64,000 bases of DNA, from positions 62,001 through 126,000 of the forward strand of contig NZ_OZ038525.1 in the NCBI RefSeq assembly GCF_964036645.1, written 5' to 3'. The stretch comes from Tenacibaculum sp. 190524A02b (GTDB lineage: Bacteria > Bacteroidota > Bacteroidia > Flavobacteriales > Flavobacteriaceae). Under the pieces are notes generated by a model, which was given only the letters and a program-made list of their open reading frames with translations, did not search any database and had not been told where the DNA came from. Position 1 is the stretch's first letter. Each line of letters opens with the position of its first letter. This document shows, in pieces, positions 17,592-27,082 of this stretch. A program made the translations under genes and the position numbers.

Positions 17592-18170
17592 ATGGAAAAA
17601 GAAAGAAATAATCTATACCCAATTTTTTTAAAGGTAAAAGAATTGGAAGTTTTAATAGTAGGAGGCGGTTACGTTGCCGAAGAAAAGTTAACTTTTTTAC
17701 TAAAGTCTAGCCCTAATGCAAAAGTAACGATGGTAGCTCCGCTATTTAGAGAAGGTACAGTTGTAGCAGCAAAAAAAGGTAATGTTGAAATCATTAATGA
17801 CGTTTATAATAGCTCATATTTAAAAGGTAAGCATATTGTTATTGCTACTACAGATAAACCTGAAATTAATGTAGAAGTGTACCATGATTGTAAAAAAGAA
17901 AGTAAATTGGTAAACGTAGCTGACAATCCGCCTTATTGTGATTTTTATATGGGAGGAATAGTAACTAAAGGAAATGTAAAAGTTGCAATTTCTACAAATG
18001 GAAAATCACCAACAACAGCAAAAAGATTACGTCAATTTTTTGAAGAGACAATACCAGAAGATATTAATCAATTAGTTCAAAACTTAAACAGTTACAGAAA
18101 AACAATAAAAGGAAACTTTGAAAAAAAAGTAGAAACATTAAATAAACTAACAGAAAGTTTAGTTAAATAA
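17592..18170 (+). CDS. Precorrin-2 dehydrogenase / sirohydrochlorin ferrochelatase-like (CysG N-terminal type)
   Basis: The 192 residues match the N-terminal module of CysG and yeast Met8p: LYPIFLKVKELEVLIVGGG (NAD site), VNVADNPPYCDFYMGG and STNGKSPTTAKRLRQF. It should oxidise precorrin-2 and may insert iron, completing siroheme with the gene before it; the two genes are separated by one base. Siroheme synthesis is thus split into two proteins here, where enterobacteria have one fused CysG. Confidence 0.9.
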   Translation: MEKERNNLYPIFLKVKELEVLIVGGGYVAEEKLTFLLKSSPNAKVTMVAPLFREGTVVAAKKGNVEIINDVYNSSYLKGKHIVIATTDKPEINVEVYHDCKKESKLVNVADNPPYCDFYMGGIVTKGNVKVAISTNGKSPTTAKRLRQFFEETIPEDINQLVQNLNSYRKTIKGNFEKKVETLNKLTESLVK

Positions 18171-18178
18171 TAAAGAAG

Positions 18179-19234
18179 ATGATAAAGACAGATATATTAA
18201 TTATTGGAGCAGGACCAACAGGTTTATTTACAGTTTTTGAAGCAGGATTATTAAAATTACGTTGTCACTTAATTGATGCCTTAGCTCAACCAGGAGGACA
18301 ATGTTCTGAAATTTATCCTAAAAAGCCTATATATGATATACCAGCTTATCCAGAAATATTAGCTGGAGATTTGACTAAAAACTTAATGGAACAAATTAAA
18401 CAATTTGAACCAGGTTTTACATTAGGTGAAAGAGCTGATACTATTGAAAAGCAAGATGACGGAACATTTATTGTAACTACTAATAAAGGAACTAAACACC
18501 ATGCACCTGTAGTTGCTATTGCAGGAGGTTTAGGAAGTTTTGAACCACGTAAACCTCAAATAGAAAATTTAGCTAAGTTTGAGGATAATGGTGTAGAGTA
18601 CATGATTAAAGAACCTGAATTATATAGAGATAAAAATGTTGTAATTGCAGGTGGAGGTGATTCAGCTTTAGACTGGTCTATCTTTTTAACTGATGTAGCA
18701 AAATCTGTAACCTTAATTCATAGAAGAAATGAGTTTAGAGGCGCATTAGATTCAGTTGAAAAAGTCCAAGAATTAAAGAATCTAGGTAAAATTAATTTAA
18801 TTACACCGGCAGAAGTAAAAGGTATTCTAGGAGAGGAGCATGTAACTGGTGTGGTAGTTGAGCAAAAAGATAAAGAGCCATTTATTGTAGATACGGATCA
18901 TTTTATACCTCTATTTGGATTGGCTCCTAAGTTAGGACCAATTGCTAACTGGGGATTAGAAATTGAAAAGAACGCTATTAAAGTAAATAATGCTTTAGAT
19001 TATCAAACCAATGTTCCAGGAATTTATGCTATTGGAGATGTCAATACGTATCCAGGAAAGTTGAAGTTAATTTTATGTGGATTCCATGAAGCTACTTTAA
19101 TGTGTCAAAGTGCTTATCAAAGAATACATCCAGATAAAAAATATGTAATGAAATATACAACAGTTGGAGGAGTGCAAGGTTTTGATGGAACTAAAAAAGA
19201 AGCACCAAAAGCTGTAGTAAAAGCAATACAATAA
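18179..19234 (+). CDS. Ferredoxin--NADP reductase, thioredoxin-reductase-like
   Basis: The 351-residue flavoprotein has the FAD motif GAGPTG near the start, PGGQCSEIYP, a second nucleotide site GGGDSALDWS and the FAD-binding GIYAIGDVNTYPG. The CxxC pair of true thioredoxin reductases is missing, so it fits the FNR2-type ferredoxin (flavodoxin) NADP reductases. Its stop overlaps the start of the ferredoxin gene that follows, which strongly suggests the two work as a pair and feed NADPH electrons to sulfite reduction. Confidence 0.88.
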   Translation: MIKTDILIIGAGPTGLFTVFEAGLLKLRCHLIDALAQPGGQCSEIYPKKPIYDIPAYPEILAGDLTKNLMEQIKQFEPGFTLGERADTIEKQDDGTFIVTTNKGTKHHAPVVAIAGGLGSFEPRKPQIENLAKFEDNGVEYMIKEPELYRDKNVVIAGGGDSALDWSIFLTDVAKSVTLIHRRNEFRGALDSVEKVQELKNLGKINLITPAEVKGILGEEHVTGVVVEQKDKEPFIVDTDHFIPLFGLAPKLGPIANWGLEIEKNAIKVNNALDYQTNVPGIYAIGDVNTYPGKLKLILCGFHEATLMCQSAYQRIHPDKKYVMKYTTVGGVQGFDGTKKEAPKAVVKAIQ

Positions 19235-19566
19235 TGGAACAAGATGTTACTATAAAAATAACTGACAGAGAAGGTGTAATACATGAGGTATTAGCACCGA
19301 CTGATATGGCAATGAATCTTATGGAGGTAGTTCGTTCTTACGAGCTAGCTCCAGAAGGAACTATAGGTGTTTGTGGAGGAATGGCAATGTGTGCTTCGTG
19401 TCAATGTTATGTCAATTCGGAACATGAATTGCCTGAAATGACAGATGATGAAGATGCTATGCTAGCAGAAGCATTTGATGTAAAGGATAATAGCAGGTTG
19501 GGGTGTCAAATTCAAATAACACATGAATTAGAAGGCTTGGAGGTTCAATTAGCTCCAGAAAGTTAG
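19234..19566 (+). CDS. 2Fe-2S ferredoxin
   Basis: The 110 residues form an adrenodoxin-type ferredoxin. The cluster ligands are in CGGMAMCASC (Cx5Cx2C) with the fourth Cys in RLGCQI. The ATG overlaps the stop of the reductase gene by one base. It is the probable carrier between that reductase and the sulfite reductase. Confidence 0.93.
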   Translation: MEQDVTIKITDREGVIHEVLAPTDMAMNLMEVVRSYELAPEGTIGVCGGMAMCASCQCYVNSEHELPEMTDDEDAMLAEAFDVKDNSRLGCQIQITHELEGLEVQLAPES

Positions 19567-19595
19567 TTATTTTTGTTAAAAAGTAAATCTATAAA

Positions 19596-20339
19596 ATGCA
19601 ATTTAAACATTACGATCTATCATTAAAAGACGATGTAGAGGTTTTTACAAAACAATTATTTTATGCATTGTTTAATGATGTTTGTCAAGAAAGAGCAAAC
19701 CATTTAAAAGAAAAGTTTGTTAAAATCTTAAATGGATTACAAGTTGAAGAAAGTGAAAAAATATGGGCTTTATATCAACAAACATTTTGCGAAATTAGAC
19801 AAAAGTTAGACCTAGATGCTAACGCATTTGAGAAAACAGATCCAGCGTGTAAAAGTTTAGGAGAAGTTTATTTAGCATATCCAGGTTTTCATGCTATTGC
19901 AATTTATAGATTAAGTCATGAATTATATAAAATGCAAGTACCTATATTACCTAGAATGATGAGTGAATATGCACATGGTATGACAGGAACTGATATTCAT
20001 CCTGGAGCAAAAATAGGAGATGCATTTTACATAGATCATGCAACAGGTATAGTAATAGGAGAAACAGCTATCATAAAAAATAATGTAGCTATATACCAAG
20101 GGGTAACTTTAGGTGGTATTCAAATTAAAAAAGAATTAGCATCGGTTAAAAGACACCCAACAATTGAAAATAATGTAACTATATATGCCAATGCAACTAT
20201 CTTAGGAGGTGAAGTAGTCGTGGGAGAGGGAAGTATAATTGGAGCTAATGTATGTGTTACAAATTCTGTACCTCAAGGTTCTATAGTAACCTATGAATCA
20301 GAAAATAAAATAACAACTAGAAAATCATACGCAAAGTGA
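19596..20339 (+). CDS. cysE: Serine O-acetyltransferase
   Basis: The 247-residue enzyme makes O-acetylserine from serine and acetyl-CoA, the carbon skeleton for cysteine. The left-handed beta-helix segment is clear: DIHPGAKIGDAFYIDHATGIVIGETAIIKNN, with the catalytic His in IDHATG, then GVTLGGIQ and HPTIENNVTIYANATILGG. An N-terminal helical region of about 100 residues precedes it. It is followed by the cysteine synthase that uses its product. Confidence 0.94.
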   Translation: MQFKHYDLSLKDDVEVFTKQLFYALFNDVCQERANHLKEKFVKILNGLQVEESEKIWALYQQTFCEIRQKLDLDANAFEKTDPACKSLGEVYLAYPGFHAIAIYRLSHELYKMQVPILPRMMSEYAHGMTGTDIHPGAKIGDAFYIDHATGIVIGETAIIKNNVAIYQGVTLGGIQIKKELASVKRHPTIENNVTIYANATILGGEVVVGEGSIIGANVCVTNSVPQGSIVTYESENKITTRKSYAK

Positions 20340-20361
20340 TTTTCTTTAAAGAAAAAACTAA

Positions 20362-21252
20362 ATGAAAACCTTAACTATTACAGATAGCATTGGAAATACA
20401 CCTTTAGTAGAGGTGTCTTCAGTGATAAATAAAGAAGGAGTAAGACTTTTTTTAAAATTAGAAGGAAATAATCCTGGAGGAAGTGTTAAAGATAGAGCTG
20501 CATATAACATGATTGCAGAAGCTATTAAACGTAAAAACATAAAGAAAGGTGATTATTTGGTTGAAGCTACTAGTGGAAATACAGGAATTGCTTTAGCTTT
20601 AATGGCTAAAGTATTAGGTGTAAATATGGTATTAGTAATGCCCGAAAATGCAACAGAAGAAAGAGTGAAAACGATGAAGTCTTATGGAGCAGAAGTTATT
20701 TTAACTCCAGCTGAAGATGGTATAGAAGGCTCAAGAGATAAGGCACTAGAACTTCGTTACAAAGAAGGGTATTTCATGCTAAATCAGTTTGAAAATAATG
20801 ATAACTGGAAAGCGCATTATAAAACCACTGGACCTGAAATATGGAGAGATACAGAAGGAGAAGTAACACACTTTGTATCAGCAATGGGAACTACAGGTAC
20901 AATCATGGGAGTATCAACGTATTTAAAAGAGCAAAATCCTAATGTAAAAATTGTAGGAGCACAACCTAAAGAAGGCTCTAGAATACCAGGGATAAGAAGA
21001 TGGTCACCAGAGTATTTACCTAAAATATTTGATAAAAATAAGGTAGATCAAACATTAGAGGTAAGTAGAGAAGAAGCTACAGAAATGACAAGGAAATTAG
21101 CCAAAGAAGAAGGAATCATGGCAGGAATGAGTAGTGGGGGAGCTTTACATGTAGCTCTAAAACTAGCTGAACAAATAGACAAAGGTATTATTGTAGCTAT
21201 TGTTTGTGATAGAGGAGACAGATACTTGTCTTCAGATTTATTTGAAAATTAG
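20362..21252 (+). CDS. cysM: Cysteine synthase (CysM-type)
   Basis: The 296-residue PLP enzyme joins O-acetylserine and sulfide into cysteine. The PLP lysine is in NPGGSVKDRAA, the substrate loop is TSGNTG, and the phosphate-binding segment is SAMGTTGTIMG. The start DSIGNTPLVEV is canonical. As the last gene before the second SAM riboswitch, it closes the sulfate-to-cysteine operon. CysM and CysK types are close; the assignment to CysM rests on overall pattern. Confidence 0.92.
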   Translation: MKTLTITDSIGNTPLVEVSSVINKEGVRLFLKLEGNNPGGSVKDRAAYNMIAEAIKRKNIKKGDYLVEATSGNTGIALALMAKVLGVNMVLVMPENATEERVKTMKSYGAEVILTPAEDGIEGSRDKALELRYKEGYFMLNQFENNDNWKAHYKTTGPEIWRDTEGEVTHFVSAMGTTGTIMGVSTYLKEQNPNVKIVGAQPKEGSRIPGIRRWSPEYLPKIFDKNKVDQTLEVSREEATEMTRKLAKEEGIMAGMSSGGALHVALKLAEQIDKGIIVAIVCDRGDRYLSSDLFEN

Positions 21253-21322
21253 AAAAATTAAATAGGTGTAATAAAAAATAATTTGTTTATTTGCACCAAT
21301 AAAGTTCATTAACTTAATTATT

Positions 21323-21427
21323 GTTATCAAGAAAGGCGGAGGGAATAGACCCTGAGAAACCTTAGCAACCCTTTGTGTAAACAAAGAAGGTGCTACGTTC
21401 TACTGTTTAAAAAAACGGAGAGATAAC
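21323..21427 (+). promoter_or_regulatory. SAM-I (S-box) riboswitch aptamer, second copy
   Basis: The core ATCAAGAAAGGCGGAGGGA, GAAACCTTAGCAACC and GAAGGTGCTACGTTC matches the copy at 3995. P1 is formed by GTTATC (21323-21328) and GATAAC (21422-21427). It precedes the metH operon, whose product gives SAM after activation of methionine. Confidence 0.93.
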
Positions 21428-21450
21428 GAAAAGAATTTACTTTCTCTTTT

Positions 21451-21480
21451 CCTGATAACAAAAAATAAAAAATTATCAGG
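21451..21480 (+). promoter_or_regulatory. Start-codon-proximal hairpin, probable translational expression platform
   Basis: CCTGATAA (21451-21458) and TTATCAGG (21473-21480) form a perfect 8-bp stem ending one base before the ATG at 21482, with no T-run. The 5' arm contains GATAAC, the same six bases as the 3' strand of riboswitch P1. The P1 5' strand could therefore pair with either copy. This suggests a switch that hides or exposes the start region. Confidence 0.5.
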
Positions 21481-21481
21481 A

Positions 21482-22477
21482 ATGTCAAACATACATAACG
21501 AATTACAAAAAAGAATATTAATACTTGATGGTGCTATGGGTACCATGCTTCAGGAATATAAGTTTACTGAAGAAGATTTTAGAGGAGAACGCTTTAAAGA
21601 ATACCCTATTCCACTTAAAGGTAATAACGATTTGTTATCTATAACACAACCTGAAGCAGTAAAAGAAGTGCATAGAAAATATTTTGCTGCAGGAGCTGAT
21701 ATTGTAGAAACCAATACATTTTCAGGAACAACAATAGCCATGGCAGATTATCAAATGGAAGATTTGGTATATGAGCTCAATTATGAATCTGCAAGATTAG
21801 CGAAAGAGGCTGCAGATGAATTTACTAAAAAAGAACCTCATAAACCAAGATTTGTTGCTGGATCAATAGGTCCAACAAATAGAACAGCTAGTATGTCGCC
21901 AGATGTAAATGATCCAGGCTATAGAGCGGTAACCTTTGATGAGTTACGAATAGCTTATAAACAGCAAATAGAAGCGTTGTTAGATGGAGGTTCTGATATT
22001 TTACTTGTAGAAACAATCTTTGATACATTAAATGCAAAAGCAGCTTTATTTGCTATTGAAGAAGTAAAAACAGAAAGAAATATTGAGGTTCCAGTGATGG
22101 TTTCAGGTACAATAACGGATGCTTCAGGAAGAACATTGTCAGGACAAACTGCAGAAGCGTTTTTAATATCAATATCACACTTACCTTTACTATCAGTAGG
22201 ATTCAATTGCGCCTTAGGTGCCAATTTATTACAGCCACATTTAGAAGCAATAGCTCCAAAAACAGAGTTTGCTATATCAGCGCACCCAAATGCAGGTTTA
22301 CCAAATGCTTTCGGAGAATATGATGAAACTCCTGAAGAAACAGCTACTCAAATAGAAGAGTATTTAAAAAAGAATTTGATAAATATTGTAGGAGGATGTT
22401 GTGGTACTACTCCTGACCATATAAAAGCCATTGCAGAAGTAGCCCAAAAATATAACCCTAGAAAAATTGAAAATTAG
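21482..22477 (+). CDS. metH: Methionine synthase, homocysteine-binding half
   Basis: The 331 residues correspond to the N-terminal homocysteine S-methyltransferase domain of cobalamin-dependent MetH. ILDGAMGTMLQ, ADIVETNTFSGT and FVAGSIGPTNRT are typical. The zinc ligands are in GFNCALGA and IVGGCCGTTPDH. The remaining MetH domains are encoded 1.9 kb downstream. It transfers the methyl group from methylcobalamin to homocysteine in complex with that second half. Confidence 0.95.
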   Translation: MSNIHNELQKRILILDGAMGTMLQEYKFTEEDFRGERFKEYPIPLKGNNDLLSITQPEAVKEVHRKYFAAGADIVETNTFSGTTIAMADYQMEDLVYELNYESARLAKEAADEFTKKEPHKPRFVAGSIGPTNRTASMSPDVNDPGYRAVTFDELRIAYKQQIEALLDGGSDILLVETIFDTLNAKAALFAIEEVKTERNIEVPVMVSGTITDASGRTLSGQTAEAFLISISHLPLLSVGFNCALGANLLQPHLEAIAPKTEFAISAHPNAGLPNAFGEYDETPEETATQIEEYLKKNLINIVGGCCGTTPDHIKAIAEVAQKYNPRKIEN

Positions 22478-23875
22478 ATGGATTTAGTCTTACAAAAGGA
22501 CCTTGATTTGTTATCTAATTTATTAGAAGAAACAAAAAACAATGGGTTAGAGTTTTTGAAAACAGTTGATGGAAGAAAAACATCAACAATTAATAATATT
22601 GACCCTGAGAGATCATTGAATCAAAAAGGACTTGGAGCAGCAAAAACATTAGAAGTTTTTAAAGAAAGATTTGATGAAGTTTTAGTGGCATCAACAGGAG
22701 CTAGGTACTGGGGTTATGTAACTGGAGGAGCTACGCCAGCATCAATAATGGGAGATTGGTTAGCAACTGTTTATGATCAAAATACTCAAGGAATAACAGG
22801 ACAAGGTGATGTGTCCGCTATTATAGAATTAGAAACTATTGAGTTGTTAAAATCTCTTTTAAATATTTCTGGAGAATTCTTAGGAGGTTTTGTTACTGGA
22901 GCAACAATGTCAAACTTTACATGTTTATCTGTAGCAAGACAATGGTATGGAAAACAAATAGGAAAAGATTACGCTAAAGAAGGGGTAAGTGATACACTTA
23001 ATATTTTGTCTGCTACGCCACATTCTTCATCTGTAAAGGCACTAGCAATGTTAGGAGTTGGAAGCAGAAATATAATAAAAGTAAAAATAGTAGAAGGAAA
23101 CAGAGAAGCTATAGATGTTGAAGATTTAGAAAAAAAAATAAAAGAGTTAAAAGGAAAACCTTTTATTTTAATATCTAGTGCAGGTACGGTAAATACAGTA
23201 GATTTTGATGATTTTTTAGCTATTGAAAAGCTCAAAAAGAAATATAATTTTTGGTGGCATATTGATGCTGCATTTGGTGCTTTTGCAGCATGTAGCTCAA
23301 AATATAGTCACTTGTTAAAAGGTTGGAATGAAGCAGACAGCATAACAACGGATTGTCATAAGTGGTTAAATGTACCTTATGAAAGTGCTTTTTATCTTAT
23401 TAAAAGAGAATATAACTTATTACAGGTAGAGAGCTTTCAGAATTCAAATGCTCCATACTTAGGAGATCCTTTAGAGAATTTCAATTATCTAAACTTTTTA
23501 CCAGAAAATTCAAGAAGGTTAAAAGCTTTACCAGCTTGGTTCACATTAAAGGCTTATGGAAAAGAAGGTTATAAAGAAATTATTGAGAGAAATATTGAGT
23601 TAGCTAAAAAGTTTGGTGACTTTATTGTTGAAAGTAAAGATTTTGAACTATTAGCTCCTGTAAGATTAAACACTGTTTGTTTCACATTAAAAGGAAAGGA
23701 AGAGAGTTCAGCTCGTTTTTTACATTTATTAAATAAGAAAGGAGCGGTGTTTATGACACCTACTGTTTATAAAGGTAAAAAAGGAATTAGAGCAGCAATA
23801 GTGAATTGGAGAACGGTAGAGAAAGATGTATTCTTAGCAATAGAAGTAATGAAGCAAACTGTAAATGAATTATAA
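22478..23875 (+). CDS. PLP-dependent amino acid decarboxylase (group II type)
   Basis: The 465-residue enzyme belongs to the glutamate, tyrosine and aromatic amino acid decarboxylase fold. HIDAAFGAF holds the ring-binding Asp and the PLP lysine is in TTDCHKWLNVPYE. GYVTGGATPASIMGDWL is the substrate-side N-terminal segment. It starts directly after the stop of the first metH half, with no gap, and lies inside a SAM-controlled transcript, so its substrate may relate to sulfur amino acids. That is inference: sequence alone does not give the substrate, and the closest relatives are often annotated only as decarboxylase or aminotransferase family. Confidence 0.82.
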   Translation: MDLVLQKDLDLLSNLLEETKNNGLEFLKTVDGRKTSTINNIDPERSLNQKGLGAAKTLEVFKERFDEVLVASTGARYWGYVTGGATPASIMGDWLATVYDQNTQGITGQGDVSAIIELETIELLKSLLNISGEFLGGFVTGATMSNFTCLSVARQWYGKQIGKDYAKEGVSDTLNILSATPHSSSVKALAMLGVGSRNIIKVKIVEGNREAIDVEDLEKKIKELKGKPFILISSAGTVNTVDFDDFLAIEKLKKKYNFWWHIDAAFGAFAACSSKYSHLLKGWNEADSITTDCHKWLNVPYESAFYLIKREYNLLQVESFQNSNAPYLGDPLENFNYLNFLPENSRRLKALPAWFTLKAYGKEGYKEIIERNIELAKKFGDFIVESKDFELLAPVRLNTVCFTLKGKEESSARFLHLLNKKGAVFMTPTVYKGKKGIRAAIVNWRTVEKDVFLAIEVMKQTVNEL

Positions 23876-23887
23876 ATGACTTGTTTT

Positions 23888-24352
23888 ATGAAGACACATA
23901 TTGTTTTTTTAATTATAACTCTTTTTTGTTTTTCGTGTAAAGAAAAAGTAAATAAAGGGAGTTTGTTACCTAAATTAGGTGAAAAAAAGTTAAAAATAGA
24001 AGGCACTTGGAAGTTGATATATGGAGAAATTAAAGAAAAAGACGCTACAAAGGTTAAAGATTTATCAAAAACTGATTTTATTAAAATAATTAATAAAACA
24101 CATTTTGCATTCTTTAATCAGAACAAAGAAACTTCTGAAGGTTTTTATGGTGGAGGAGGTAGCTATACATTAAAAGGAAATGTATACAAGGAAAAGTTGG
24201 TATATGTAGCAGTTGAAACGATAAGGAATCATGAGTTTACATTTAACGTGAAGATAGTAGGAGATACTCTAATTCAATATGGAAAAGAAGAAGTTAAAGA
24301 AGCTGGGATGGATAGAGATATTATAGAAAAATATATTAGAATAAAATTATAG
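23888..24352 (+). CDS. Hypothetical lipoprotein between the metH halves
   Basis: From the ATG at 23888 the product has 154 residues. It starts with a lipoprotein signal (MKTHIVFLIITLFCFSC, Cys17 for lipidation). An earlier in-frame ATG at 23876 would add four residues before the signal. The body has GTWKLIYGEI, DFIKIINKTHFAFFNQN and GGGGSYTLKGN, the pattern of small lipocalin-like lipoproteins of Bacteroidota. No enzymatic motif is visible. It has no evident link to methionine synthesis; it travels with the decarboxylase gene. Confidence 0.65.
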   Translation: MKTHIVFLIITLFCFSCKEKVNKGSLLPKLGEKKLKIEGTWKLIYGEIKEKDATKVKDLSKTDFIKIINKTHFAFFNQNKETSEGFYGGGGSYTLKGNVYKEKLVYVAVETIRNHEFTFNVKIVGDTLIQYGKEEVKEAGMDRDIIEKYIRIKL

Positions 24353-24361
24353 TATTTGAAA

Positions 24362-27040
24362 ATGACTATAAAGAGTAATAAATACATGCGTTTATCTGGG
24401 TTAGAACCATTGATTATAACACCAGAAAGTAACTTTATTAATGTAGGAGAACGAACAAATGTTGCAGGGTCACGTAAGTTTCTTCGCTTAATAAAAGAAG
24501 AAAAGTTTGATGAAGCCTTAGCCATTGCACGTCATCAAGTAGATGGAGGAGCTCAGATCATAGACATTAATATGGATGATGGTTTAATTGATGGAAAGGA
24601 AGCCATGGTAAGGTTTTTAAACCTAATAGCTTCTGAACCTGATATTGCTAGAGTTCCTATTATGATTGATAGCTCTAAATGGGAAATAATAGAAGCTGGG
24701 TTACAGGTAGTACAAGGTAAATCTGTTGTAAATTCTATTTCTTTAAAAGAAGGAGAAGAAAAATTTATCTGGGAAGCCACACAAATTAAAATGTATGGAG
24801 CTGCAGTTATTGTAATGGCTTTTGATGAAGTAGGACAAGCCGATACCTATGAACGTCGTATTGAAATAGCAGAACGTTCCTATAAAGTATTAGTAGAGAA
24901 AGTAAAGTTTCCACCTGAGGATATTATTTTTGATTTAAATATTTTTCCAGTAGCTACAGGAATGGAAGAGCATCGAAAAAATGCTATTGATTTTATAGAA
25001 GCTACACGTTGGGTGCGTGAAAATTTACCACATGTAAGTGTAAGTGGAGGAGTTAGTAATGTGTCTTTTTCGTTTAGAGGTAATAATACAGTTCGTGAAG
25101 CAATGCACTCTGTATTTCTTTATTATGCTATTAAAGCAGGTATGAATATGGGAATTGTAAACCCTACTATGTTGGAGGTTTATGATGATATTCCTAAAGA
25201 TTTATTAGAGCATATTGAAGATGTTATTTTAGATAGAAGAGAGGATGCTACTGAAAGATTACTAGACTTTGCTGAAACTGTTAAAGGAAAAAAGAAAGAA
25301 GATGATGGAAAAGCATTGGAATGGCGAAAATTATCTTTACAAGAGCGTATTACACACTCATTGGTGAAAGGAATTGATGCTTTTATAGTAGAAGATGCTG
25401 AAGAAGCAAGGAAAAGTGTTGAAAGACCTTTACATGTAATTGAAGGTCATTTAATGACTGGGATGAATGTGGTAGGAGATTTATTTGGTTCAGGGAAAAT
25501 GTTTTTACCTCAGGTTGTAAAGTCTGCTAGAGTAATGAAAAAAGCAGTAGCCTATTTAAATCCTTTTATTGAAGAAGAAAAGAGTGAAGAACAAAAAGCA
25601 TTAGGTAAAATCCTAATGGCTACTGTTAAAGGAGATGTGCATGATATTGGGAAAAATATTGTGAGTGTTGTTTTAGGCTGTAATAATTATGAAATAGTTG
25701 ATTTAGGCGTAATGGTACCGCCTGAAAAAATAATAGAAACCGCTAAAAAAGAAAAGGTAGATGCAATTGGTTTAAGTGGATTAATTACGCCATCATTAGA
25801 TGAAATGGTGTATTTAGCTAAAGAAATGGAACGCCAAAATTTCGAAATACCATTGTTAATTGGTGGCGCAACAACTTCAAAGGCACATACAGCAGTAAAA
25901 ATAGATACACAATATAAAAATGCAGTGGTACATGTAAATGATGCCTCAAGAGCAGTAACCGTTGTAGGAGATTTATTAAATCAAAAAACAAAAAATGAAT
26001 ATGTTGCTAAGCTAAAACAAGATTATGAAGAATTTAGAAATAAGTTTTTAAAGCGAGGAAAAGAAAAGCATTACATAACTATTGAAGAAGCTAGAAACAG
26101 AAAATTTAAAATAGATTGGAACACATCAAAAATATATAAACCTAAGGAGTTAGGAGTTCAAAAATTAGAGCAAGTTAGTCTAAAGGAATTAGTGCCATTT
26201 TTTGATTGGAGTCCATTTTTTAGATCATGGGATTTGCATGGAAAATTTCCAGATATTTTAGAAGATGAACTTGTAGGAAAAGAAGCATCAAATTTATACA
26301 AGGATGCTCAAAAAATGATACAACAAATAATAGAAAAACAAGCATTAAAACCTAAAGCAATTTTTGGATTATTTGAAGCGAATACAATCAATGATGATGA
26401 TATATCTATAAGTAAAAAAGGAGAAGAGGTAGTTGTTTTTAGAACCTTAAGGCAACAATTAAAGAAAAGAGAAGGAAAAGCAAGTTTTGCTTTATCTGAT
26501 TTTATAGCTCCTAAAGAGACAAATAAGCAAGACTATATGGGAGCTTTTTGTACAGCTATTTTTGGAGCAGATGAACTAGCTAGAGAATACAAAAATATAC
26601 ATGATGATTACAATGCAATAATGGTTCAAGCTATAGCCGATAGATTTGCTGAAGCTTTTGCAGAATATTTACACCATAGAATTAGAACCAAGCATTGGGG
26701 ATATGCATCGGAGGAAACTTTAACAAATGAAGAGTTGATAAAAGAAGCCTATAAAGGAATTAGACCTGCACCAGGGTATCCTGCATGTCCTGATCATTTA
26801 GAGAAAGAAACCATATGGGAATTATTAGAAGTTGAAAAAAATATTGGTGTAACTCTTACTGAAAGTTTAGCAATGTGGCCAGCAGCCGCAGTTTCTGGGT
26901 ATTATTTTGCAAATGAAGAAGCAAAATATTTTGGTCTAGGAAAAATAACAGATGACCAAGTAAGGGATTATGCTAAAAGAAAAGGAATTACATTAGATAA
27001 AGCTAGAAAATGGTTACACCCTAATATAGCTGATAACTAA
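24362..27040 (+). CDS. metH: Methionine synthase, folate, cobalamin and reactivation domains
   Basis: The 892 residues carry the other MetH domains in order. The pterin-binding domain has [14 protein letters not shown] and DINMDDGL. The cap domain has [20 protein letters not shown]. The B12-binding domain has the axial His in [10 protein letters not shown]. The C-terminal SAM-binding activation domain has [12 protein letters not shown]. It takes methyl groups from methyl-THF to cobalamin. A TTG at 24356 is also in frame, but the ATG at 24362 is preferred. It works with the homocysteine-binding half upstream. Confidence 0.95.
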   Translation: MTIKSNKYMRLSGLEPLIITPESNFINVGERTNVAGSRKFLRLIKEEKFDEALAIARHQVDGGAQIIDINMDDGLIDGKEAMVRFLNLIASEPDIARVPIMIDSSKWEIIEAGLQVVQGKSVVNSISLKEGEEKFIWEATQIKMYGAAVIVMAFDEVGQADTYERRIEIAERSYKVLVEKVKFPPEDIIFDLNIFPVATGMEEHRKNAIDFIEATRWVRENLPHVSVSGGVSNVSFSFRGNNTVREAMHSVFLYYAIKAGMNMGIVNPTMLEVYDDIPKDLLEHIEDVILDRREDATERLLDFAETVKGKKKEDDGKALEWRKLSLQERITHSLVKGIDAFIVEDAEEARKSVERPLHVIEGHLMTGMNVVGDLFGSGKMFLPQVVKSARVMKKAVAYLNPFIEEEKSEEQKALGKILMATVKGDVHDIGKNIVSVVLGCNNYEIVDLGVMVPPEKIIETAKKEKVDAIGLSGLITPSLDEMVYLAKEMERQNFEIPLLIGGATTSKAHTAVKIDTQYKNAVVHVNDASRAVTVVGDLLNQKTKNEYVAKLKQDYEEFRNKFLKRGKEKHYITIEEARNRKFKIDWNTSKIYKPKELGVQKLEQVSLKELVPFFDWSPFFRSWDLHGKFPDILEDELVGKEASNLYKDAQKMIQQIIEKQALKPKAIFGLFEANTINDDDISISKKGEEVVVFRTLRQQLKKREGKASFALSDFIAPKETNKQDYMGAFCTAIFGADELAREYKNIHDDYNAIMVQAIADRFAEAFAEYLHHRIRTKHWGYASEETLTNEELIKEAYKGIRPAPGYPACPDHLEKETIWELLEVEKNIGVTLTESLAMWPAAAVSGYYFANEEAKYFGLGKITDDQVRDYAKRKGITLDKARKWLHPNIADN

Positions 27041-27082
27041 AATCTAACAATACAGATAAAACTCTTTTTATAGAGAATAGAT

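Noticed and set aside
22478..23875. Naming the decarboxylase as glutamate decarboxylase
   Set aside because: Fold and PLP lysine are clear, but no residue pattern seen fixes glutamate as substrate.
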